Shown here in pieces: positions 46,050 to 58,596 of a stretch of DNA of 64,000 nt. Position 1 is the first letter of the stretch. The number at the start of each line of letters is the position of its first letter. A program made the position numbers and the translations under genes. Source of the stretch: Hydnum rufescens UP504 (taxonomy: Eukaryota; Basidiomycota; Agaricomycetes; Cantharellales; Hydnaceae); contig MU128989.1 of the NCBI GenBank assembly GCA_014904985.1, positions 160,299 to 224,298 on the forward strand, written 5' to 3'. The notes below the pieces were generated by a model. That model was not told the origin of the DNA and ran no database searches. It saw only the letters and a program-made list of their open reading frames with translations.

Positions 46050-48288
46050 CAAAGGGGTCCTGGACTAATCGGGCTGGCCCTTATGTGCATGTGGTGAGTG
46101 GGTGTGGAGACCCAAATCTGATGCAGGCCATCCTCCTGGGTGGCCAGCCGGTGAATTAATTTGAATGCATCATCATGTGAGCGAAGCAGGGGAAAAAAAG
46201 CCAGACGAACATGTTTCTTCAATGATGGCAGAGGGCGAGGTCCAGTTTCGCTGGATGATACCCGGGTGTGCTTCCCTGGCAGGCTCATATGGGGCGGCGC
46301 TATGTTATCCGCCAAGTGGAAGGCACCTGCCTTAGTGAGAGTACCCCGCTCGATTCAAGCTGTTAAAATTATATTCTCACTGATTAGAGATTTATCTGTG
46401 CTGAATCAAGGAGAGCAAGGGGAGCATCTCACAAAACAAGCAATGTGTTGCTAGTTTCAAATACGGTGGAGTAAACACGATTAATTACCCAGAGATTATG
46501 CTCTTTGGTCATGCTCACCTGTACAATTTAGTGAGTACTGTGTTCCAAGAATTAATCAGAGGAAGAAGGCCGAGTCCAACGAAGGGAGGCGTACCAATAT
46601 TGGCTGATAGGTGAATTAGACTCCGATTCTGGGCAATGAACTACGGGGATACAGCATTAGAAGCCCAATTGCATAGGAGACCAGGTCAACAAACTGTGAT
46701 AGCATCTAGCAGAGCGAAAGAGCTGAGTAAAGGCGAAGATTTAATCAGTGAATTACCAAGTGCATTGATGGAGATGGAACGAACGCTGGCAAGGCACCAG
46801 TATACACAGTCCACAGAGTTACCCTCACGAGGAGAATGTTGGTCCTGGGGATCACCAATCCCTCACGGGTCCGTAAGAGGTGTTAGTGGAAGTCAGAAAG
46901 AGATGACGCACTGTTTGAATCCTGTACGTGAGGAATATAGTGCCCAAGCCACGGGGACAGTGACGGCAATGTCACAGACAGCACATGTCACAAGCCCCAG
47001 AGTGACAAGCCCCTGTTTGCAAAAATTCAGGACGGGAGGGTGCGTGAGTCGGTCAGGAGACCATAACGAACCGTGTACTTTTTAGCTTCTGCTAAGAAAG
47101 GGAGGGTGTACCTATTCGAGCATGTCACAAATTAAGACTGATCGGGAAGGGAAACCAGCACTACGGACGTGAGGGCGGCGCAGGCTGGGAGGTCTCTATA
47201 TGTCAGCCGTCCAGTGATGGAAATGAAAGACCTGGCTTACCTTCTCCCACTGCTATTTAAATAAGGAAGTATTTTGTTACAAATATCCTTTCTCAAATGG
47301 GTTCCTCATCGTACCAAAAGCGACAAGAGAAAGTATCGCAGTAAGCGCGGCTAGGGGCCAAAGCTTTGGGTTGACTACGCGCGACAAAGCCCAAGGTCAT
47401 GAGGTGATTCAAACAAAGACAAATATGACAGACTCACCGAGATACAAACGACGCGTAAAGTACCTGTGAGGATCGGGCATGATAGATTCCAGTTTGTTGC
47501 TGCGGGAGTGCGGGCACATACATTTGGACTGTAAACGCTGGCAGTGGCTATGACGATATCTCAATGCATGCACGGTAATGTCACAGAATTAAAATACCTT
47601 CTGACCTGTAGCATGATGCAGACCTAGAATGGCCCATAGACGCCGAGTTCAACCACCCTTTGAGATCGTCACATCGAAACTTGGAAATCAGTTGGACGTA
47701 CCGAGACGAGCCTTGGGAGAAGACAATTAGCTACGGGGTGGAAACTGTGTGCGACAAGCCTTACCAACTGCTGCGTGGAAGATATTCGAAATTGCCATAG
47801 TGGTGCACCTTCAAAGAGAGGGATTGAGTACGCACGCGACAGCGCAAGTATCAGGCCTACAGTGTATTGGAAAATAAGGGCGCTGGCTGCAATCTGGTGG
47901 ATCGCGTCGATGATCCTTGAAGAAAAGGAACGGTGGGTATTGGTAAAATCTGTCCATGGCGGACAGGTCGTACCAAAGTGCAGCAACAACGCATTTAAGC
48001 CAGCCAGGATCCTGCTTGAAGCGAAGAGCATAATAATAGCATTGCGTTGTCAACTGTTCCGAAGTGTGCATTACGCATTGAGACTTGTTAAGGGCGTCAA
48101 GCCATGCTTGCTCACTATTCCGAATAATCTGAAAGGATGTCGCCAAACTAAGCGAGCAGGAACGAGACAGGATAATGAAGGGATTCCTACGAAGCCGACA
48201 CCATGATGCCAACAAAGATCACGCCCAAGGTATTGTCAAGTGCCACAGGCGAGGTACCTCCGCGAGTGTACTGTTTTTCCAGCTCCAT
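46050..48288 (-). pseudogene. DUF6534-like seven-transmembrane protein gene, copy 1
   Basis: On the minus strand the start MELEKQYTRGG (48288) leads to LDNTLGVIFVGIMVSA, a typical first helix. Next come CYYYALRFKQDPGWLKCVVA and, across an intron, IIDAIHQIAASALIFQYTV, then HHYGNFEYLPR. Near 46990 the helix DIAVTVPVAWALYSSRTGFK leads to VRVTLWTVYTGALPAF (near 46830). This pattern of YYYxxxF, an HxxxxY-like helix, and SRTGFK then TVNTGAL is that of the DUF6534 family, abundant in Agaricomycetes and of unknown role. Several joins are missing or contain stops, so I call it a pseudogene, but careful splicing might rescue it. Two diverged copies lie at 55490-56590 and 62550-64000. Confidence 0.6.
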
Positions 48289-49087
48289 GGCTATCAATGG
48301 TAGGGGGAGAAACTCCCCATTCTGCTCCAATCTCCTTTATCTGAGAGAATGAATCAAATCGGACATATCGCCACTGTATCCATAGCAGGTTGGCGGAACG
48401 CTCATGCTCGGATGAGATAAAGATCCGTGGGAGCTTTCAGACGAATCAGACGAATTGAAGGCCTCGGGTCAAAAGGCTGTACCGGCCCGCTGCAGCGGAA
48501 GCATCGTGCCCGCCCTCGGATCTCTCAAATTCACCATACTGCGGTTACGAGAAGACTAGCGTATTTCAGCCACTATTTAAACTTGATATAGACCCTGGAT
48601 CGCAGCCAGATATGACAATCATCGTAAGATGATCCACTCTCTCTTGCGTTCTGGTTACAATATCTCATCCACCTGCCGCTCTTACACTAGTTGCTGGGCG
48701 TCAATTCCAATTGTGTTCACTGACTGGATCTGGGGGTTGTCACTTCCTACGTAAAGATCGAATATATAACGTACCCAACATAGAAATGCGCTGCCCAGAT
48801 CATTGTAATGCGTGGGAGCGGAAGAAGCAAATTGGCTAGGCGACCATTCCTTTCATGTCGGCGCACTGGCTTCTGGGGCGTGTTCCAACCCTTGATAATA
48901 CGGGATGGGATCCTCCACGTCGACTACGCGCCGGCAATCAGTAATTTTCATTTTCCACTGCCATGCAAGACCCATGTATCTTCAATTCTCATACGTATCG
49001 GGTCTCCCAAGACTTTCGCGCTGTCATGTCAGGCTAGGTGGAGATATTCAATCCTGGACTCCTATCTTCTAATCCTCACTCCCTCCG
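48289..49087. other. spacer before Ppo copy C
   Basis: A plus-strand frame from 48808 runs into the Ppo N-terminal exon in the wrong frame, so I do not treat it as coding. About 20 bp just before 49088 (CTAATCCTCACTCCCTCCG) match the sequence upstream of copy B, so the duplication begins there. Confidence 0.45.
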
Positions 49088-52000
49088 ATGACTGGAATAC
49101 GTACTCCCCCGTTGAGACTATTCAAGCCAGTCTCAAGGCCGTCGACTCTACCCTCGCAAGTATTGGAGTAGCTGCCGAGGCTGTCCATACTCCCCTCAGT
49201 CCACTACCCCCCACCACTTCCGACTACAATGAGGCATCCCCATCTTCGCTCGTTTCCAAAGGTATAGATGCTGTCCGTGTGCAAGTGCAGCGAGGTCTAT
49301 TTGTCACCGCCACATCCCCTGAAATCATAGTTCGTGCACACATTCCATTGTCGATGCATCCTTGTGTTCATGTTGTTATCAGAACACGAGCCTCGATGGT
49401 ATCGCCGTCCAACTTCGATTAACCGAGGGTCTTGATGACAGAAAGGATACTGTTCGTCAAACACTCTAACAGCCAGTGATCCTCTTCGCTCGGCATTATT
49501 TTCACCTTGGAGATGTTCTCACTCTCCTCTCCTGTTCACCCAACGGTCCTGTCATCAACGATATAGAGTACAAAGCTGTCTATCCTTCTACCCTGATCTT
49601 CCTCATCCACTCTTGACACATGTGGGACAGGGATTCCTATTTCGCAGCGCAGATGGTTCCGGCAACAGTTTGTCCAGTCTTGGGAACGTCTTTACTCCGT
49701 ATTCGAGCTGCTCGACTACCCGCTCAATCTCCGATGACAAATTGTCTGATCTCGGTCTCATTTTTGGCGCTCTCCTACGTCGAGCCACAATGATGCAAGT
49801 TATCCATCAGTTTTCCCCTCACCCCGACGGACTCAGTGCTTGTTCTTCAACTTCGCGGTAAGTCCTGCCCTTGTCTTCCCTGGACATTCCGACTGAAGAA
49901 CAATATTCGATAGACAGGCATCATTCATAGTATCTTCCGAACCACCCGAACCGATTGGAACATCAATCAACCGTGTTCCTATGTTGGCCTAGGCATTCTC
50001 TATGGGAGTACTCAGGCTCATCAACGTAAGATTCACTGCAAAGATGTTCGCGGAAGGCTGCTGCCTGATGTGTTTGCTGAGATCGTTTGCTTAGTCTCCC
50101 CCCCGGCGTTGCCACGGTACATTGATTGTTTTTCACCGAGGGATCGTACACTTACTCAATGAATCCAGCTTATCGTTTACTTCGATCGCTATCACAACGT
50201 GCATTACCATCATCCTGACCTTCTTTATATATATCATGACATCTCTTTAAACAGTACGTCGCTGATATACTGCTAAGCATCAATCAACGTGGTTCTTGGA
50301 CCGCCGATCTGGAGACTGGGTGATAGTGGAAAAAAATTGTTGAAACAAGACGAGGAGATCTTCCAGGGCTGCACGCCTCATCAACTCTGCATTTGATGCC
50401 AATGTTACATTGAGCGACTATCTCGTGGCGATTCTTGGCACACAACGGTGTATTTAATCCAGTCAATCACATAGAGACGCTTTAAGCTGGAGTCTCGATA
50501 TCACCAGTGAGCGGCGTCAAGCGGATGACATCCTTCTTGAGCGTGGTCGGGGAGATTCGTGTTCGGTGGAGTTCAATACAATCTACCAGATGACGCTGCT
50601 TACGTAGGTACGGATCCATTTATTTCCATCAGCATGAGTATACGGCGTCTCTAGTATACATATTTCAGAAAATGCATTCCAACGTATTTTCAACCACGGC
50701 CAGCCATTCGACTTCAATACTGTATGTGGTGGATATTTCGAAGCGATGTATATCACTCACCTTTCGGCCCCATAGCACACTGTAGACCATTTTGAGCGCA
50801 CTTTTTTGGTTCCGGCAAAGAGGCAAACCCATCCCATCAGCTGATATTGATTCCCCCAGTGAAGAAGAGATCAACGATTTGTGAGACGATTCGAAGCCTG
50901 TAGACTGCCTCCAATCCTCGATTCCAAACCTTCGACGCGATCCTCACACGAAGCTTTACTCTGATGATGACTTGGCACGCATTCTCCAGAGAGCAGCCAA
51001 AGTCCCAGCTGGCACTTTCAGAGTCAGCACCCTCCCTTCTTCGAATCTTGCAGTTTTTTTTTCTCAGTTTGATCATACGCCTTAGGCCCGTGGGGTCCCT
51101 GGCGTGTTGCGCGTTATCAAAATCCTAGGCTTGGCTGCTGAGGAAGCGAAGAGCGTCATCCCAGGTTCCGGCCTATGTCCTCCTTGTCAGTACACTTCGC
51201 ATTTTGCCTCACGAAGTGGAATACGTATATCCATCGTCCCCCTTAGACGCGACGGTCCGAGCCATTCTTGTCGATGTGATTGCACCGGTCCGAGGCGATC
51301 GTTATCTTACGATTTCACACCCTTCAACCTCACGACGTGGGCATTCGTGGATGCCAATCGCAACACCGAAAATACTGCTTGGGGTGGTCAACTGGGCCGC
51401 GTTCTTGCACGAACCCTCTCAGATCATTACGATGCCGAGTCTGTTTGCACGCACTTTCTTCTCGTCACTCCTACTGGGCATCCATGGTCGATAGACAACA
51501 TTCTAGACAAAAATGGGTATGCGGGCCAATATTCGCTTGATTCCCCTGCAATCCGGCCCATTACGAAGCTGGTCGTCTATCCGAATGCTATGCACGCAGC
51601 TCTTCGCGATTATGTGGAGCAGAAGTTGGTAACCACGTACGCAAAGAACATTGAGGATATCAAGCTTTCGCCAAGCTTCCTGATCACAATTGATGACCCA
51701 CGCAGCTTGTCACCAAGTCTGTTCAAGATCTTTTTGTACCAAAGACAGAACTGGAGGTTATTGGGAAGCACTTCTACGAGAAGACCCTGCAACTTCTTCG
51801 GGAGAAATCGTTCTAGTTGAACGATGTAGTGACCAACTTTTGTCGATATTGTGAAGGATGTCCTCCGACTTGTCCTCGTTCATTGGGCATCGACTCAGAT
51901 CGCCCGTTTATCTCGCTTCTGCCTTGCTATAATGGAGGCCTGACCTGGATTGTCAGGCCGGATTGCCCCTGAAGACCGCTACCGAACCCCATAGGATATA

Positions 52001-53330
52001 TTACGAACAGCAAATGTACCACATATTGAAGGATATATACTCGTAGGCTCTCCTGGATTCAGCCTCATGTTCATGTTTACGGCTAATATCCTTTTTCCCA
52101 GTCAGGTTTATCTTTCTCGAGGCCGATACGTCTTTGAAGATTCCGCAGCGATGGGAAGCCAGGGACCACGTTGAACGCCTTTCCCCTTTATCAAAATCAG
52201 TCTGAGCAAAGCCAAGGGCAGGGTGAGCAAATCCATCCAGTTCCCGATTTTTTTTTGTCGTAATCGCTTCTTATTTCATAGCTCGCTAACTCGCTAATTG
52301 GACCGATATCAAACTTGATTCTGGGTTACAGTAGCCGGTACCTTGACGCCCTCCTAAAGCGACTCCTCGTACTTCATCCTCCCATTGGCGAGGTTGCCGA
52401 GGATATTTTGGGCGTGATTTTCGCATCTTCCATCGAATTGTCGCAAAGTATGTTATACACCTTCGTCCCTGGTAACATTCGGGAATTGACGGTGGTACAC
52501 TCTTTGCGCCGTCGTCAACTTCTATCTCCCACCGAATGAGCCAAGCAAGTGGGCTCAATGTCCCATAAAGGAGGGGCACAAACGTGCCACATATTTGTAT
52601 GGCCGAGTGGTCACGGTCACTCACAGTAACACTCATGATTCCACTGTCATCCTCGGAGGATACGTGCGGGAGGCCCTTAGTACGTTTGACGTCTTTGTTG
52701 CCTTCCACTCGGATTTCTTACTACGTGGATACAGGGCTTGACCCTGTCGTCAAGGGTGTTTATCGTCAGACAAGGACGGAGGGAGTTAACAAGGGTGAGA
52801 GGCTGTGGTTCGACTTCAGGGCTGCGGTCTAAACGGTGATCTTTTCGAAAGACCTCACGAAGTTGAGCCGAATCGTCCTGCAGACCTCTATTCAATCCTT
52901 CACAGCGATGGGGTCTTCAAAACCTTTGGCGAGGGTTTTGTCTCTAGGATTACGGGCAGGTCCTTCGAGCCGTTTTCACCAGATCAAACCTCAGACGAAC
53001 TACAGGCTCTGCTGGAACCCTACGACGGTTCGTGCTTACTTGGCTCCTAGCTTCATAGTACTAAGTACTGATAGATTCCTTGTCACCCATCTCCGGATAT
53101 TGCTGAAGAACCCAAGGCAGGGGGGGAGGTACCGCGAATGGGGAGGTAGGATACATGGGCGCACACACATGTCTTGAAGCCTGGTCCAGGTGACAAGGCA
53201 TTCCGGTGCGATTCCTAAGATCCCGACAACGCTAACGGGCTCACTACGGGGGCTCCAGGCCTCAGTCTTATCGTCAGTCATCCGCACTCTGTATCCCGGT
53301 CTCCCGATCAAGTTGTGAGAGGTATGATCC
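49088..53330 (+). pseudogene. Ppo-type fatty-acid oxygenase pseudogene (copy C, nearly full length)
   Basis: This is colinear with copy B from ATG 49088 to about 53330. Lesions seen: two extra bases after codon 4 (MTGI) shift the frame; a 22-bp deletion after 50587 removes the YRWH catalytic motif (SVEFNTIY then out-of-frame sequence); stops lie around 50860-50960; and about 130 bp are missing between VIKILG and LAAEEAK (near 51128), removing the end of the dioxygenase domain. The P450-like half is still readable (DFTPFNLTTWAFVDANRNTE, ITKLVVYP, DGVFKTFGEG near 52915). The heme-loop Cys is Thr here too. Its remaining frames overlap many shadow ORFs. Confidence 0.88.
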
Positions 53331-53759
53331 CGGTCAAATTGCAAGCCGAGTCCAGCGGATGCCTTTCATACCTTGATCAAGTACGAATCATGTACATGAG
53401 GCTTAATCTGGCAAATGGTGATGATCTGGAATGTGTGGAAACAAGCTTGGCATTTACATCAAACCCCCAAGGTAAATCTCTGCCACCGCTTTACAGTATG
53501 CCCTCATCGGGAGCTTGGTGCTTAGTCAGCAGTTGTTTTTCTGGGATGTACCGACTTTCTCTCCACTTGAGCTGTGTTCAAACCTGATTTGCTGCTGTCG
53601 CAGTTGAGTTGATCCAGAAGGCAAGTGACTTTCCAGTATATATGTACATGATAGTTACATACAGCTATTTGACGTGAGTCGATTTGGTGACTTCGGAGAT
53701 AAGCGAAAGAACGGAAGTCGCGCCGCCGAAGTTGAACCAAGCGGAGTCACGGCACCACT

Positions 53760-55150
53760 AATTCAGAGAACCTAAAGTTGCAAGAAGATTTGCTCAAAAT
53801 GCCACTGATAACAACAGGAGGCCACCTTCCGGTCAAACCCTTTGCAGCGGTCCCAGCTTTGGGAGGTCTACCTGAAATTCCCCGCCCACTTGCCACTGTC
53901 TCCAATCTCTCACCAGTTCGAGGCCCCAGTTGGGGGGTTGATCTTGCTGAGGGCTGCTTCCTTACAAAATCTGTTAAGTACACACACCAGCTTGCACACT
54001 GGGTCAGTTGTGGTCATTGTGGTGATGTTGATCCAATTGTGAGTGAAAATCTAACTTTGGAACATGAATGTGCTGAATCTTATGATATTATGAGGATGAA
54101 CTCATTGAGTGGGAATTGTGTATCATTCCATATGAGGGATTCTCTATTAGTGATCCATGTAACCTGGTTTACTGTAAGCTTGAAATTTGGGTGCAGTGAG
54201 ACTCCATCTAATTCCTAAACAGTTGAAGCCTTTGTCCACATATCACTCAACTTGTATGCATTCATTGCAATCACGGCCTCTTCCTCAACCCTTGACAATC
54301 TCATCATGATGGTGAAATCCAATAATAATTGCCGGCAGCAAGAGATGGATGAACGGGGAGTAGCAAGTCACCGTTTGCTCAATGTTCTTTATTCATCTCA
54401 CTGATGTTGCAGTTTCAGACCCTAACTTTGTCCATGATATAGTTTGCTGCCTTGGAATTCACCAATCCAGAATATGAGCTAGTTGCACTACACCCTGAAC
54501 ATTTTCTCCCCAATGGCAGCCTTCTCACTGTGTATGACCCAGCAACTGCAACACCCAAGCACTATGTCCCTGCTTGCGACCGATGCCTCCGTGAGTCATG
54601 TGATCCTAGGAGTGCACCCTTTCCACCCTTTCATCATTCTATGACACGTCCCTGTGCATTTCGCTCGAATGTTTTCCTCATTATCCTCAATGCGGAAATC
54701 AAATTCCATCGTTACTTCAAGATGATTGAAGAGCACCCTCCTCCAACCCCCCTCCCAGATGATGTCCTGGATCTCATGCATCGTACCATTGAACTTGTCA
54801 ACCTGCTCTACTGGGTGCCTGTGCCAGTGGAGGGGTCACAAGGGGAGGCAATCTATCTGAGTAGATCTATGGAGTCTGATCCTATGGGGGTGATTAAGAA
54901 TGGATCCAGTGAAAAAATGGAAATGGAAGGGGCTGGCATACAGCCTCCTACCTCTCCATGTGGCCAACAATCCCGGTGGGAAGACATGGATTTGGAGGAG
55001 CGGAAGGCATATGGGAGGGCACTGATGAGTGGCCACGGTCCTTTGCTTCATACCTCATTTCCTCAATTATGCATATTGAATATCTATTTGTCTAGACTGT
55101 GATTATGATCCAGCCTTGTTTGAGGATGCATTCCCAATCAATGACGGTAT
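53760..55150 (+). pseudogene. HNH-like protein, family 2, copy 1
   Basis: The copy encodes PLITTGGHLPVKPFAAVPAL, a conserved GCFLTKSVKYTHQLAHWVS (Cys and His ligands reminiscent of HNH_2), a decayed middle exon, and from 54452 a long exon EFTNPEYELVALHPEHFLPN, LNAEIKFHRYF, VLDLMHRTIELVNLLYW. In the sister copy at 58597-60140 the middle exon reads IPYKGFSINDPCNLVY, and both retain AFIAITASSS, which would supply the Asn/His part of an HNH site. The family assignment is by motif resemblance only. The frame between 54218 and 54452 contains stops and is not resolved. The two copies are inverted to one another. Confidence 0.5.
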
Positions 55151-55489
55151 GTGGGTTCTCATCCCTTTTCACTTCTGGCTCACTCTTGTCCTCAACCTAT
55201 ACTCCCATAACTGGGCTGTAGATTCATGGAATAAGGGTGTTGCACCCCAGTTAGAGGGTTGTGACTGAGAGACACTGAAGGGCACAATGGAGATACAAGC
55301 TCCAGTGCATACTGTCTGTATTGTGTTGGTACATCTATTGAACATCATGTTCTTCCTGATGCTGTGTATCATCACTTGTGTTACTACTAGCAATCTGCCC
55401 ACTTTTGCACCTTGCTGTACATCCCATACCTGTGAATCTGTCATGAGCATTCCTGATCAAGTATTTTCATCCAATAAAGCCCCAGCTCT

Positions 55490-56590
55490 CACACTAGTGG
55501 TGAGTGGATATGCTGAATCTGATGGAGCCCATCCTTCTTTTGAGGCCCAAAGGTATCATCAAGTAAGCCTAGGTGGTTCAGTGAGGAAAGAGGGACAGGA
55601 CAAACAATTTCCTTCAATGATGGAAAAGGGTAAGGTCCAGTTTCACTGGATGATTCTCGGGAATGGTTCCCTCGCAAGCCTAGGAAGGACGGCACCAGGT
55701 TATCTGAGAAGTGGAGAGTATCTGGTCTGCTCATAGTGAGAGTACCCCGCCGATTCAAGCTGTTAAAATCATATTCTCGCCGGTTAGAGATTTGTCTGCC
55801 TTGACTAAAGGAAAGCAAAAAGGCGCATCTCGCAAGGCAAGTAACGTATTGCTATGTTCAAATACGATGAATTAAAGACGCATTATCCAGGGATTACGGT
55901 CTTCGGTCATGCTCACCTGTGCAATTTGGCGAGTACTGTGTTCCAAGAATTAATCAGAGGGAAAATTCTGAGTTCAATGAAAGGCAGCACACCGATGTTA
56001 GCTGCTAGATGAATCAGTCTCATTTTCTATAATCAACTGCGGCGACTAGAAGCCCAATTAGATAGAAGACCAGGTCGACCAACCATGACGACTTCCAGCA
56101 GCGCAAAAGACCTAGTAAAGGTGGTGATTTAATTGGTGGATTACCAAGTGCGGTATGCAGGATGACACGAATGCCGGCAAAGCGCTAGTGTTTAGAGTCC
56201 ACAGAATTATGTTTATGGGAACATCTGTCCTGGATATCGCCAATCCCCTCGCGGGTCAGTAAGAGGTCTCAGTGGAAGTTGAAAAGAGATTGCGCACTGT
56301 TTGAATCCTGTACATGAGGTGTCCAATGTCCAAGCCACAGGGATAGTGACTGCAATGTCACTGCAGGTCACGAGCCATATCGTGACAAGCCACTGTTCGC
56401 AAAAATTTAGCACGGGAGGGTGCATTAGTTGCTCAGGACGCCATAAAGGACCGTGTAAGGTTTATACTCTGAAAAGCGTGGGAGTGTGTGCCTATTCGAG
56501 CACGTCAGAGATTGAGACTGATCGGGAAGGGGAATCAGCAGTACGGACATGATGACGGTGCATACTGGAAAGCCTCTATATGTCAGACAT
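55490..56590 (-). pseudogene. DUF6534-like gene, copy 2 (5'-truncated)
   Basis: It aligns with the 3' half of the copy at 46050-48288. It includes VTCSDIAVTIPVAWTLDTSCTG (near 56330) and the C-terminal region with RESSSETGPYPFPSLK (near 55640). The first transmembrane exons are absent, because Ppo copy D begins at about 56600. Confidence 0.6.
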
Positions 56591-56599
56591 CTAATGGTG

Positions 56600-58060
56600 A
56601 AAATGAAAGATCTGGCCGACCTTCGCCCGTACACATGTGAATTTGAACTCGAGGTTGAGGGAAAGCAAGATGAAATTGGATTTGAAACATGGAATGTTAA
56701 GTTTCCGCCATCTGCACAAGAATATAGCCAAGTAGGTGTCAGTAACTTGATCAGGAAAGAGGGATACAGAGTATGGACGACAGACGATAAGACTGACGCC
56801 CGTAGCCCAGGTAGTGAACCCGTTAGCGTTCTCGGGATCTTGGTACTGGTACCAGGATGCCTTGCCACCTGACGTGGGCTTCAAGACATGCGTCTAGGCG
56901 TCCGAGTGTATTGTCTTGCTATTCGTGCCCGGTATCGGTGCCTCCACCTGTCTTGTTTTCTTCAACAATATCCGAAGATGGGTGAAACAGAATCAAGAAT
57001 CTAAACCCCATCAACGTTAACACTATGGGGCTGGGGGCCAAAGAAAAAACAACGCGAACCGGCGTAGGCTTCCAGCAGAGCCTGTAGCTCGTGTGAGGCT
57101 TGATCTGGTGAAAACAGCTCGGAGGACTTGTCCCACAACCCTATACGCAAAATCCTCGCCCAGGGTTTTGAAGACATCATCACGATGAAGAATCGAATAG
57201 CAGCTCGACTTCACAAGGTCTCTCGAAAGGATCACTGCCCTGCAGCTCTGTCGAACCACAGTCTCTCGCCTTTCCTGGTTCCCATTGTTGTTGTCTGGCG
57301 ATAAACCCCCCCCCCCCATGACAGGGCCAGGCCCTATATCACCACAGTAAGAAATCCGGGTGGAAGACAATTATGACGCTAAACGTACCAAGAGCCTCCC
57401 ACACGTATCATTCAAGAATGACGGTAGACTCATCTGCATCATTGAGAGCGATCAGGGTGACTACTTGGCCATACAAAGCTGCGGCACATTTGTGCCCGTG
57501 CCTTATGGGGCCTCGCGCACACTGGCTTAGCCCCTTCGGTGAGAATAGAAGTTGAGGATGGGGGAAAAGACTGTACGGCCAAATGTCACCAGCGACGAAC
57601 GAGAAGCACATACTTTGCGACAATTTGATCGAAGATGTGGAAATCACTCCAAAATGCCGTTGGGAACCTCGTCAATGGGGGAATAAAGCCCGAGGAGTCG
57701 CTTTAGGAGGACATCAATTACGGGCTGCTGTAATTCAGGATCGATTTTGATGGGGGTCCAATTAGTGGGCCAGAAGGCTACGACGTAAGGTGTGATTATG
57801 ACAAAAGTTCGGTACAAAAAGATCCTGAGCAGACTTGGTGATGACCTCAGAAGCGCGTGAGTGATTAATTATGGTCAGGAAGCTTCAATGTTCTTCGCGT
57901 ACGCAGTCACCAACTTTTGTTCCTTATCATCGCGAAGAGCGGCATGTATAGCATTCGGATCCGCGACCAGGTTCGTAATGGGCCCGATTGCAGGAGGATT
58001 GAGCAAATAACGACCTGCATACCCGTCTTTCTCTAGAATGTGGTCCATAGACAAAACAGT
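56600..58060 (-). pseudogene. Ppo-type fatty-acid oxygenase fragment (copy D, C-terminal half)
   Basis: On the minus strand it starts at SMDHILEKDGYAGRYLLNPP (58040), continues to KLVTAYAKNIEA, then jumps by deletion to a segment matching GHSSPYLDALLKRLL and on to SILHRDDVFKTLGEDFAYRV (57180-57120). The C-terminal segment (57000-56800) is degraded. The whole dioxygenase domain is missing. The heme-loop position again holds Thr. Confidence 0.8.
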
Positions 58061-58470
58061 CAGCATGCCCCGTATCTTTCCTGGTCCCTCTGTCCCGGCA
58101 TTGAGCCCTCCGCAACTGTTGCCAACGGCAACAACGCCCAGATTTCCGAGTTGGACTCATCGACTGCATAGCCAGGGATGGGCGGGTGAGACTCGCGAGT
58201 AAGCACCGACAAAAACCACTTCATCAACAGCTATAGGTGGGACAAGAAAAGACACAACAGCAGGGTTTCCCCCCAAGAACTCCTGCTTGCAGGGACAGCG
58301 AGACGAGATGAAATGAAGTGGAAGCCAAAGTTTCGGCAGTCTTCACTCCTTCCACATGAGGCCCAAAGTGGTCCCACAGGAATATGTTGGGAGATCCCTG
58401 CACCAGGGATTGCAGAGAATTGGCTTTGAGAGACGAGACAAGCCCAAACAACCTAGAATTGAGGGAAAAA

Positions 58471-58590
58471 GTGACCAAGACAAGAGTGACCGAGGAAAGA
58501 GTGACCGAGACAAGAGTGACCGAGACAAGAGTGACCGAGACAAGAGTGACCGAGACAAGAGTGACCAAGACAAGAGTGACCAAGACAAGA
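58471..58590 (+). repeat. 8 x 15-bp tandem repeat (minisatellite)
   Basis: The unit GTGACCGAGACAAGA is repeated exactly eight times, with only A/G changes at two positions. The unit length is a multiple of three, so a frame through it stays open on both strands (SDRDK on plus). It lies between Ppo copy D and HNH-like copy 2. Confidence 0.95.
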
Positions 58591-58596
58591 ATGGAC

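Noticed and set aside
46636..47085. Plus-strand 149-codon frame as a gene (with a similar frame at 62988)
   Set aside because: It lies antisense to the DUF6534-like copies, whose minus-strand transmembrane motifs explain the conservation.
48808..49422. 204-codon plus-strand frame as the Ppo copy C N-terminus
   Set aside because: Residues after about 49100 match Ppo, but the part before is out of register with the conserved ATG at 49088 and is not shared with copy B.
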